This document shows positions 33,218 through 39,547 of a stretch of 39,547 bases of DNA, one piece after another (the first letter of the stretch is position 1; each line of letters opens with the position of its first letter). Source of the stretch: a virus. The position numbers and the translations under genes are program-made. The stretch is taken from positions 1 to 39,547 of the IMG/VR virus record IMGVR_UViG_3300047322_000209; one strand, written 5' to 3'. Below the pieces are notes generated by a model. That model saw only the letters and a program-made list of their open reading frames with translations, had not been told where the DNA came from and searched no databases.

Positions 33218-35648
33218 TTTGATTAGCCGGTTTACTGAGGTGACTGAGCAGGCGGACGGGGGTTTCCTTGCTGTGTGTCCCGCACATGGTGATTCCCGTC
33301 CGTCGCTCCGTATCTGGGTCGGCGATAACCGCACCGTTCGGCTGACGTGCCGCGCTGGCTGCGCCACTGACGACGTGCGCAAGGCCGCTGATCTGAAGTG
33401 GCCCGACTTGTTTGACATAGAGGGGGACGCTCCGACCGTGCCCAGCGCCAAGGCTGAGATGGTGGGTCCCAAGCACGTTGCGGCCCTGGCTTACTACGTG
33501 GACGAGTCACGCGATCGGCTGGCCGAAACTGACGAGTGGTCGGAACGGGCCAGGGACTACCTCGCCGACCGGTTCGGCATGAGTCCTGAGCTGGCGTATG
33601 CGCTGGGTGTGGGAGTCGATGACACCACGGTCAATCCGCTATTTCCGGCACTCAGTGAGTCCTACAAGCGCTACGCGCGACTGACTGTCCCTCTGCTGGA
33701 CTTCAGCGGTAACCCGCGCGGTTTGCAGGGGCGCGACCTGACCGGCAAGTGCCCTGGGCGCTGGGTGTCGCTCAGCAACCCTGAGGGGTTCCGCTGGGCC
33801 CCCTACGGCGCGTTCCGGGGTGAGGGTGGGTACGGAGTAACCCTGATCACTGAAGGGCCGGGAGACGGCCTCACAGGGGTTGCCGTTGGCTACGACGTCG
33901 TCATGGTCCGGGGTGCCTCGCTGGTTGCCTCGCCGGACCTGGTTGCCGAGATTGCGCACGCCGTTGCCGGTACTCAGGTGATCGCGTGCGGAGACAACGA
34001 CACGGCCGGACGCGAGTTCAACCGCAGGTTGGCGGAAGGGCTGAAGCCGTTCGGAATCGACGTTCACGCGCTGGCCATTCCGCGCACCCTGGGCAACAAG
34101 GCTGACCTTACCGACTGGCGAGAGAGTGAGCCTCAGACGTTCGCGCTGAGCTTGCACAAGGCCGTCAAGGCTGCCCGGCCCGTTGCCAAGGCTGAGGACA
34201 CGGCGCGCGAGGAACGCAGCGAGGAACTTAGCGAGGCTACCGGCGCTGACATTGTCTCGCGTGAGATGGGCAATGAAGCGGCCCGCATCCTCGCTGGCCT
34301 GCTGGAACGCTACGGGGACACGGACGCCATGAATGCGTATGCCCTGGTGGCTTGGACGGATGGCCGGATCAAGTACGCCCCGGGCCTGGGTTTCTACGTC
34401 TGGAACGGGCGCACGTGGGAGCGATCCGCGCACAAGGTACGGCAGGAAATTCACCGGATGGGTGCTGCCCTGGTGCTCGCTGGCAAGGTCAAGGAAGCGC
34501 GCGGCTTCACCATGACGACCCGCATCAACGACCTGATGACGGAGCTACGCAGCGTCCCCAGCGTGTACGTGACTCCCCAGGAGTTTGACGCACGCGCTGA
34601 TCTGCTGAGCTTCCGCAATGGCACGGTCGACCTGCGCACTGGACGGCTGCACCCGCACCGCCAAGAGGACATGCTGACCTACTGCCTGGCCATCGACTAC
34701 GACGCTGCTGCCAAGTGCCCGCGCTGGGAAGCGTTCCTGGTGGAGATCATGCCGGGGAAGCCGGACATGCCTGCCTACCTTCAGCGGCTTATCGGCTACG
34801 GCTGCACGGGTCACACGGATGAGCAGTGCTTCGCTGTCCTCTGGGGCAAGGGCGCGAACGGCAAGAGTGTGCTCACTGACACCCTGTCAAGTGTGTTCGG
34901 GCCGATCAGCAAGACAACGCCCTTTGCCACGTTCGAGGAAAAGAAGAGCGGCGGTATCCCCAACGACATTGCGGCCCTGCGCGGTGCCCGGTACGTCATG
35001 GCATCTGAGGGTGAGTCAGGCAAGCCTATGAGCGAAGCGGTGCTGAAGCGGGTAACCGGCAAGGACATGGTCTCTGCGCGGTTCCTGCAACAGGAGTTCT
35101 TTGAGTTCAAGCCGTCTTTTCTGCTGATGCTGGCGACGAACCATAAACCCAAGTTCAAGGGCCAGGACGATGGCCTGTGGCGTCGAGTGAAGATGATCCC
35201 CTTCAAACGCTTTTTCGCCGAGCATGAGCGGGACCATGACCTAGACAAAAAGTTGATGGCGGAAGCCAAGGGCATTGCAGCGTGGGCAGTGCGCGGAGCG
35301 GTCGAGTGGTTCGCCAACGGTCTACAGGACCCGGCGGAGATCACGGACGCTTCGCGCGAGTACCGCGAGACTTCCGACGCCCTGGTCGGGTTCTTCCCGG
35401 GTGTCTACGACCGAGACGAGAGCAACCAGGTTCCCGGGGCCGACGCCTACAACGCGTACCGGGAATGGTGTGAGGCTGAAGGACTTCCCTCTAAGGAGAT
35501 CTGGACTCGCCGCGCTTTCTATGACGCGATGGAAGAGCGACAGGTGAGCCGTAAGAAGACCAACAAGGGCATCACGCTGGTTGGTATCCGACTCGCTAGC
35601 ACTGAGGCAAAGCCTACGGGCCCCGGGATCTTCGGAAAGGATGCCTGA
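33204..35648 (+). CDS. Primase-helicase (TOPRIM and D5-type)
   Basis: 814 residues from ATG 33204. N-terminal zinc region CPAHGD (C25, H28) with CRAGC. TOPRIM-like VTLITEGPGDGLTGVAVGYD from about 212 and IACGDNDTAGREFNRRL near 263. Then a D5-type N-terminal domain (FRNGTVDLRTGRLHPH) and the SF3/AAA+ helicase: GKGANGKS P-loop at 548-555, YVMASEGESGKPM, and LLMLATNHKPKFKGQDDGLWRR. It primes and unwinds DNA for phage replication, together with the polymerase at 35803. A 15/16 copy of the 16-bp element lies in its last codons. Confidence 0.95.
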   Translation: MQFADLISRFTEVTEQADGGFLAVCPAHGDSRPSLRIWVGDNRTVRLTCRAGCATDDVRKAADLKWPDLFDIEGDAPTVPSAKAEMVGPKHVAALAYYVDESRDRLAETDEWSERARDYLADRFGMSPELAYALGVGVDDTTVNPLFPALSESYKRYARLTVPLLDFSGNPRGLQGRDLTGKCPGRWVSLSNPEGFRWAPYGAFRGEGGYGVTLITEGPGDGLTGVAVGYDVVMVRGASLVASPDLVAEIAHAVAGTQVIACGDNDTAGREFNRRLAEGLKPFGIDVHALAIPRTLGNKADLTDWRESEPQTFALSLHKAVKAARPVAKAEDTAREERSEELSEATGADIVSREMGNEAARILAGLLERYGDTDAMNAYALVAWTDGRIKYAPGLGFYVWNGRTWERSAHKVRQEIHRMGAALVLAGKVKEARGFTMTTRINDLMTELRSVPSVYVTPQEFDARADLLSFRNGTVDLRTGRLHPHRQEDMLTYCLAIDYDAAAKCPRWEAFLVEIMPGKPDMPAYLQRLIGYGCTGHTDEQCFAVLWGKGANGKSVLTDTLSSVFGPISKTTPFATFEEKKSGGIPNDIAALRGARYVMASEGESGKPMSEAVLKRVTGKDMVSARFLQQEFFEFKPSFLLMLATNHKPKFKGQDDGLWRRVKMIPFKRFFAEHERDHDLDKKLMAEAKGIAAWAVRGAVEWFANGLQDPAEITDASREYRETSDALVGFFPGVYDRDESNQVPGADAYNAYREWCEAEGLPSKEIWTRRAFYDAMEERQVSRKKTNKGITLVGIRLASTEAKPTGPGIFGKDA
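35584..35599 (+). promoter_or_regulatory. 16-bp directional element, near-copy inside primase
   Basis: GTATCCGACTCGCTAG, one change from the consensus (A to T at position 4), in the last codons of the primase, 48 nt before ATG 35648. May be active despite lying in coding sequence. Confidence 0.4.
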
Positions 35649-35731
35649 TGTACTGCGAGAGAGAGTGTCCGGCTGATCACTCGGACCTGAGGCCCGATGA
35701 AGTGTGTGGGGCCTGCGGGGCGCAGGTCTAG
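35648..35731 (+). CDS. 27-residue zinc-ribbon peptide
   Basis: ATG 35648 overlaps the primase TGA. MYCERECPADHSDLRPDEVC, then GACGAQV: paired cysteines C-x3-C and C-x2-C, a minimal zinc ribbon. Similar mini-ribbons occur between actinophage replication genes. Below usual gene-calling limits but well placed. Confidence 0.6.
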   Translation: MYCERECPADHSDLRPDEVCGACGAQV

Positions 35732-35745
35732 CCAGTCGTAAGCAG

Positions 35746-35779
35746 AGGGGTCACCTACCAATTTTGGTACGTGGCCCCT
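35746..35779. promoter_or_regulatory. Operator palindrome m within a terminator-like repeat
   Basis: Core TACCAATTTTGGTA (35756-35769) inside a longer repeat whose left arm ends GGGGTCAC and right arm begins GTGGCCCC, then TTTG. About 16 bp per arm. It would act as an operator in DNA and could act as a terminator hairpin in RNA, just before the polymerase gene. Confidence 0.7.
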
Positions 35780-35802
35780 TTGTGCTGTGCAGAGGAGAGA
35801 GC

Positions 35803-37653
35803 ATGAAGGTATTTCAGTACGCCATAGCCGGTGACCCCGTAACGGTCAAGGTGCCTGAGGACGCGCACGACTTGCGCTCATTCTGGTACTGGTTCCAGGA
35901 CGCCAACCGGCGGGGTCCGATCGCGCTGGACACCGAGACCACGGGCCTGGATATCTACGCCCCCGGATACCGGCTGCGGACCGTGCAGTTCGGCGACCGG
36001 AAAACCGGCTGGGTCATCCCCTGGGAGCTTGGCGGAAGGTTCGTTGAGTACGCCCTGAAGGTTCTGCGCGCGGGTTCCCGCTTCCAGATCCATAACGCGC
36101 CGTTTGACTGGGCGGTCCTTGACCGGCATGCGGGAATCAGCATTGAGTCACTGGCCCCGCGCACCATCGACACCCGCCTGAAGGCTGGTCTTATCGACCC
36201 GCGCCAGCCGCAAGAGGGTGGCCGGGGGACTGGCCTGAAGCCGCTCAGTGCGTACTACCTTGACCCTGCCTCGCCGGACACCCAGGGCGACCTTACGGCC
36301 GTGTTCCGGTCGCTGAAGCTGACCAAGGCAACCGGGTGGGCAGGCATCCCGCTGGACCACCCGACCTACCTCCTGTACGCGGGCCTTGACGTCATCCTGA
36401 CCAGCCGTCTGGACGTGGCCCTTGACGCTGAGCTGGCAGCGCTGGAAGTGCGCCCCGCCCTGGTCGCCTATGAACACGAAATAGCGCGCATATGCGCCAT
36501 CATGCAACGCAAGGGCATGGTCCTTGACGTCGAGTACTGCCAGGGTCTCAGCGCGGAACTGTCTGAGGATGCGCTGAAGTTCGAGGCCCAGGCGCTCCGC
36601 TACGGGGTCGAGAACATCAACGCCACCCGTCAGGTAGTCGAGGCACTGCTAGCCATGGGGGAGACGCTGACCGACCGCACCAAAACGGGCGCGTTCAAGG
36701 CTGACAAGGCTGTCCTGTGTGCGCTGGCCGACCTTGACCAGCACAGTTGGGCCCCGCTGGGCAAGCGCAAGGCCAATCCGCTGGCTGAGGCCATTCTGCG
36801 GAGCAAGCGCGCTGGCAAGTGGAATAGCGCATACGCGCAGACGTTCCTTGATGTGGCGGACGCTGAAGGTCGGGTGCACTGCTTCATTAACAGCATGCAG
36901 GCGCGAACGGGCAGGATGAGTATCACGCGCCCCGCCCTTCAGACCTTGCCCAGCTCAGACCAGACCATTCGGCGTGCGCTGCTGGCTGAAGAGGGACACG
37001 TCATGGTGTCCACGGACTTTGCTGCCGTTGAACTTCGCGTGTTGGCTGCGCTGGCTGACGTCAAGCGAATGAAGCAGGCCATTGCCGAAGGCACGGACCT
37101 TCACTCGTTCACGGCTGGCCTGGTGTTCGGCCCCGACTTCACACCCAAGCACCGGAAGATCAGCAAGGGAATTGCGTTCGGCAAGGTCTATGGGGGTGGC
37201 CCTGAGCACATCGCCCGCCAGACCGGTGCGCCTGAGACTGACGTGCGGCGGGCCCTGGCAGCGTACGACCGTGCCTATCCCGAGATTGCGCGCTTCAGCC
37301 GTCGACTTCAGCGGGAAGCGTACGAACACGGAATGGTGGGTATCTCGGTCACCGGCCGCCGTCTGCCTGTCGACCGGCACAGGGTCTACGCGGTGACCAA
37401 CTACGCCGTGCAGAGTGCGGCCCGCGACTGCCTGGGCCAGTCGCTCATCAACATGGAGGAAGCGGGCCTGCTGGACTACATGCGGCTGCCGATCCATGAC
37501 GAGGTTCTGGCGTCCGTTCCGCAGGCTGACGCCAAGGACTACGCGCGCCAGATTGAGCAGTGCATGACGTTCGACCTGTACGGCGTGCCGATCGAGTCTG
37601 AGGCGGAGATCGGGAAGCGGAGCTGGGGGAGCCTGTACGGCGCTGATTACTGA
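35803..37653 (+). CDS. DNA polymerase A family
   Basis: 616 residues from ATG 35803 after GAGGAGAGAG. 3'-5' exonuclease: IALDTETTGLD (D43, E45) and RFQIHNAPFDWAVL. Polymerase: ARTGRMSITRPALQTLPSSD, motif A VSTDFAAVELRVLAALADV, motif B KHRKISKGIAFGKVYGGG, and motif C LPIHDEVLASV with catalytic HDE near residue 565. The 5'-3' exonuclease domain of host Pol I is absent, as in phage enzymes. A strong hairpin follows. Confidence 0.96.
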   Translation: MKVFQYAIAGDPVTVKVPEDAHDLRSFWYWFQDANRRGPIALDTETTGLDIYAPGYRLRTVQFGDRKTGWVIPWELGGRFVEYALKVLRAGSRFQIHNAPFDWAVLDRHAGISIESLAPRTIDTRLKAGLIDPRQPQEGGRGTGLKPLSAYYLDPASPDTQGDLTAVFRSLKLTKATGWAGIPLDHPTYLLYAGLDVILTSRLDVALDAELAALEVRPALVAYEHEIARICAIMQRKGMVLDVEYCQGLSAELSEDALKFEAQALRYGVENINATRQVVEALLAMGETLTDRTKTGAFKADKAVLCALADLDQHSWAPLGKRKANPLAEAILRSKRAGKWNSAYAQTFLDVADAEGRVHCFINSMQARTGRMSITRPALQTLPSSDQTIRRALLAEEGHVMVSTDFAAVELRVLAALADVKRMKQAIAEGTDLHSFTAGLVFGPDFTPKHRKISKGIAFGKVYGGGPEHIARQTGAPETDVRRALAAYDRAYPEIARFSRRLQREAYEHGMVGISVTGRRLPVDRHRVYAVTNYAVQSAARDCLGQSLINMEEAGLLDYMRLPIHDEVLASVPQADAKDYARQIEQCMTFDLYGVPIESEAEIGKRSWGSLYGADY

Positions 37654-37657
37654 GGGG

Positions 37658-37702
37658 TGATGAAACGGCCGGCCTCTGTGACAGAGGGTGGCCGTTTCCT
37701 CA
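37658..37702 (+). terminator. Long hairpin after DNA polymerase
   Basis: GAAACGGCC (37662-37670) with GGCCGTTTC (37690-37698), and CCTCTG/CAGAGG inside with a TGA loop. The extended A/T ends make it readable in both directions. Probable terminator. Confidence 0.8.
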
Positions 37703-37877
37703 TTGTGATGCACGCTACACATACCGGCGGCGAACCTTCGGTAACGCGCATGGCATCCCCCGTTGGCATATGCCAGACCTGTCAATCCCAGGGATGAACC
37801 ACGGTCACGCCTTGGAATCCGAGACAACTACCCGGCCTAGTAGCTGGTCTCACTATCAACTTCCCTGAATCTGACGC
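37703..37877. other. Non-coding stretch after DNA polymerase
   Basis: No supported gene. It contains a perfect palindrome TTGGCATATGCCA-type sequence (TGGCATATGCCA, 37764-37775) and a weak operator-like sequence near 37720-37740. A 29-codon frame at 37708 has no ribosome site and was not accepted. Confidence 0.4.
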
Positions 37878-37906
37878 TTGACCACCTACCAAAAAAAGCG
37901 TCTAGT
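37878..37906 (+). promoter_or_regulatory. Promoter with operator half-site in the spacer
   Basis: TTGACC (37878-37883), 17-nt spacer, TCTAGT (37901-37906). The spacer contains ACCTACCAA, the left half of the operator, followed by A-tract bases. It may make the following non-coding RNA and respond to the repressor only weakly. Confidence 0.45.
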
Positions 37907-38035
37907 TCACCTCACGCAACGACGAGTCATCCGGCCGGAGGCTCGAAACGTGCGGACCACGTCCCTGAGAACGGGGACCATGTCCGCTGATCAAGGCTGC
38001 CCCTGGGGCACCGATCCGGCCATCTCCGTTCGCAG
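37907..38035 (+). ncRNA. Candidate structured RNA before the sigma-like gene
   Basis: About 130 nt downstream of the promoter at 37878 with no credible long frame. GCGGAC-GTCCC (37952-37965) pairs with GGGAC-GTCCGC (37974-37987), and TGCCC/GGGCA (37998-38010) follows. A 19-codon frame (ATG 37979) ends at the TAA in 16-bp element copy 7, echoing other copies. It may be a leader, small RNA or an untranslated gap; the class is unknown. Confidence 0.4.
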
Positions 38036-38051
38036 GTAACCGACTCGCTAG
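38036..38051 (+). promoter_or_regulatory. 16-bp directional element, copy 7
   Basis: Exact GTAACCGACTCGCTAG, 31 nt before ATG 38083. GACTCG of the element can pair with CGAGTC just after it (38042-38060). Confidence 0.65.
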
Positions 38052-38082
38052 AGCCGAGTCAGACCCCTTGAACGGAGCAATC

Positions 38083-39180
38083 ATGATCACGCTTGCCCAC
38101 ATCTACGCTGCCCAGTCCAACGACTCTGACGCCATCTCCGCCGTACTCACCGAGATGAACGAGCGGGTAGGGGTCCTGGCCTCCCAGGCAGCGCGCCGGA
38201 TGAACGGCCACGGGGAGCACGCTGACGACTTTGCCCAGGACGCACGGGAAGCAGTCCTGACGGCCATCCCGCGCTATATCGGGGCCAGCGTTGACGGCTT
38301 CCTGGGGTTCCTCTACTCGTCCGCGCAGAATGCACTCAAAGACAAGGTCCGTGCGGCCCGCTACCAGGGTGCAGACAAGGACGCTGTAAAGGTCTTCATG
38401 TCGATGATGGAGCTTGCCGACAGCGACGCACACAAGGCTGAGGCCCTGGCCCAGACTGAGCCCGCTAAGGGCCTGCGCCTGTCCGCTGACCGTGCCCAGG
38501 CTGCCCGCATGGCATGGCAGGGAAGCGTGAGCATCGACCGGCCGAACGGTGACGACGAGTCGCCCAGCCTGGCTGACACGCTGGCCGTCGAGGATGAGAC
38601 CCCGGACGTCATCCGCCCCAAGGTGGGCCATGGTGCAGCCCTGGAAGCCCTGGCAGTCCTTCAGCGGTACTCGGCCGCCTACGACGTCCTGAACGACCTC
38701 CCTGCGGACGCTGAGGCTGTCGACGCGATCGAGGATGCTGTCAGGCTTCCCAAGGACGCGACGGAACGGCGCTACGTACTGGACGCTTGCGCCATCCTCC
38801 GTAGCTACGTGTCGACCGCCCAGGATGGCGACATGGCCGACGATCTGCGCGACCTGTCCGACGAGCGACGCGACGAGCGGGCCGCCAAGGTTGGCATGGT
38901 TCACGCCGCACTCGACCGCATGGGGGCGGGGCAGCGTCTCGTCCTGATCCACTCGTTCGGTATCGACAACGTAGAAGACTTTGGCTGGGGCGACGGGTGC
39001 GACCTTGACGGCCTGGCAACCAAGCTGGCATGCACCCCGGATAACGCCAAGGTCCAGCGATCCAAGGGCCGTATGGCGTTCGCCAAGTACTTCATTGCCC
39101 TGGTGGCCACCACTGAGGCTGAGGCCCTGTCGTGGGCTGCTGCTGCCGCTGAGGCGCGCAAGTCGGCGGGCAGGAAGTGA
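38083..39180 (+). CDS. Sigma-factor-like protein
   Basis: 365 residues from ATG 38083, with ACGGAG 7 nt before. Residues 30-95 (ADDFAQDAREAVLTAIPRYI, then VDGFLGFLYSSAQNALKDKV) resemble sigma region 2 (core binding and -10 recognition). The middle is long and acidic. Near the C-terminus, QRLVLIHSFGIDN and LDGLATKLACTPDNAKVQRS have the layout of sigma region 4 with its helix-turn-helix. It is preceded by the 16-bp element, so it could activate its own gene and the six other copies. A weak, non-canonical sigma match; it may instead be an unrelated DNA-binding protein. Confidence 0.7.
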   Translation: MITLAHIYAAQSNDSDAISAVLTEMNERVGVLASQAARRMNGHGEHADDFAQDAREAVLTAIPRYIGASVDGFLGFLYSSAQNALKDKVRAARYQGADKDAVKVFMSMMELADSDAHKAEALAQTEPAKGLRLSADRAQAARMAWQGSVSIDRPNGDDESPSLADTLAVEDETPDVIRPKVGHGAALEALAVLQRYSAAYDVLNDLPADAEAVDAIEDAVRLPKDATERRYVLDACAILRSYVSTAQDGDMADDLRDLSDERRDERAAKVGMVHAALDRMGAGQRLVLIHSFGIDNVEDFGWGDGCDLDGLATKLACTPDNAKVQRSKGRMAFAKYFIALVATTEAEALSWAAAAAEARKSAGRK

Positions 39181-39533
39181 GTGACAGCAAGACGTGTCGG
39201 AAGTGCGGGGAGACTAAACCCCTCTCCGCATTCCATCGCTGTGCAGCCGTCAAGGATGGCCGCAAAGCCCAATGCGCCGAGTGCGGGCGGAAGTCCTCTG
39301 CCCAGTGGCGAGACTCCAATACCGCGCATCTCGCGGAGTACAGCAAGGCAGACGCGCAACGGCGCAAGACGTATCAGCGGGAATGGCGCGCCGCCAATCC
39401 AGACCGTATCCGGGCGTACCGCGAGACTTACAAGGCAAAGGCGGACCCCCGTGATTTCCTCACCCAGTGGCGTCGTGCGAATGGCGTACGACAGGGCCAG
39501 GCGGCAGAGGAAAGCACCCTACAAGCGCGCTGA
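39177..39533 (+). CDS. Small zinc-ribbon protein (copy B)
   Basis: GTG 39177 overlaps the sigma-like stop (GTGA). 118 residues, nearly identical to copy A at 2-319 over the first 97: ribbon CRKCG/CAECG, then the same basic region. It differs by about seven bases in 290 and then diverges at FLTQWR. The last 20 residues (ANGVRQGQAAEESTLQAR) look like frameshifted HNH-linker coding: the -1/+1 frame carries the linker to the partial HNH at 39481. So this could be an HNH gene broken by a frameshift. Confidence 0.7.
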   Translation: MSDSKTCRKCGETKPLSAFHRCAAVKDGRKAQCAECGRKSSAQWRDSNTAHLAEYSKADAQRRKTYQREWRAANPDRIRAYRETYKAKADPRDFLTQWRRANGVRQGQAAEESTLQAR

Positions 39534-39547
39534 CGTGTTCGCCCGCT
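39481..39547 (+). CDS. HNH endonuclease, cut by the window edge
   Basis: In a frame one base from copy B, ATG 39481 begins AYDRARRQRKAPYKRADVFA and runs off the end. This matches the segment RKRNSAHVPYRRAEIFAAYGG just before the HNH core at 312-713. It is either a separate HNH gene coupled to copy B or the second half of one frameshifted gene. Confidence 0.6.
   Translation, partial: MAYDRARRQRKAPYKRADVFAR

Noticed and set aside
37708-37797. 29-codon frame with a C-x2-C motif after DNA polymerase
   Set aside because: No ribosome site and no overlap with neighbours; too short to support.
1-39547. Terminal redundancy of a phage genome, from matching ends
   Set aside because: The two end copies differ at about seven positions and diverge after about 293 nt, so they are paralogous genes and not an exact terminal repeat.
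1-39547. Integrated prophage with host flanks
   Set aside because: No host gene or att junction is seen at either end; int and attP lie in the interior with phage genes on both sides.

Overview
The window reads as most of the genome of a temperate, tailed, siphovirus-type phage of a high-GC Gram-positive host, most likely Streptomyces. The evidence is the GC-rich coding, frequent GTG and TTG starts, a large serine integrase, a GH25 muramidase endolysin, a long dispersed set of repressor-type palindromes, and an overall plan like that of the phiC31 group. No database search was possible, so every family name rests on motifs read in the translations and on gene order.

Layout. 1-4.3 kb: a zinc-ribbon/HNH pair, thyX, a dCMP deaminase and small early-type genes. 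4.4-7.0 kb: three unknown genes, a candidate attP, and the serine integrase whose start codon lies in the attP arm. 7.0-8.3 kb: a repeat-rich leader and a tRNA array with eight readable tRNAs and two tRNA-like elements. 8.3-18.1 kb: HNH, a candidate packaging region, one lone reverse-strand gene, both terminase subunits, portal, MuF-like protein, scaffold, capsid, connectors and tail tube. 18.1-24.5 kb: tail assembly chaperones with a GGGAAAC frameshift, tape measure and minor tail proteins. 24.5-26.0 kb: muramidase and two membrane proteins (lysis). 26.0-28.7 kb: dNMP kinase and a 489-residue protein that is the best repressor candidate. 29.0-37.7 kb: RecB-like nuclease, a phiC31-Gp3-like candidate recombination directionality factor, many small genes, HNH, primase-helicase and DNA polymerase A. 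37.7-39.5 kb: a structured non-coding stretch, a sigma-like gene, and a second zinc-ribbon/HNH pair cut by the window edge.

Two dispersed regulatory sequences organise the window. The first is an exact 16-bp directional element, GTAACCGACTCGCTAG, present seven times plus one 15/16 match. It lies just upstream of early or replication genes, of the tRNA array and of the sigma-like gene, and is often followed at once by an RNA hairpin. I infer a phage-specific promoter or activator site. The second is a palindrome with core TACCAAWTTTGGTA, at 13 intergenic sites, which I infer to be the repressor operator. Four copies sit directly upstream of sigma-70-like promoters, three lie inside longer terminator-like inverted repeats, and two have a right arm altered into a Shine-Dalgarno sequence.

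How it fits together. In a lysogen the product of 27254-28723 would hold the palindromes and silence both early and late transcripts, resembling the conserved inverted repeats of phiC31. After induction, the early promoters and perhaps the sigma-like protein acting on the 16-mer would drive nucleotide metabolism (ThyX, dCMP deaminase, dNMP kinase), replication and the tRNA array. The integrase and the Gp3-like factor would control integration and excision. Almost every gene is on the plus strand; the only convincing exception is a 63-codon gene just before the terminase.
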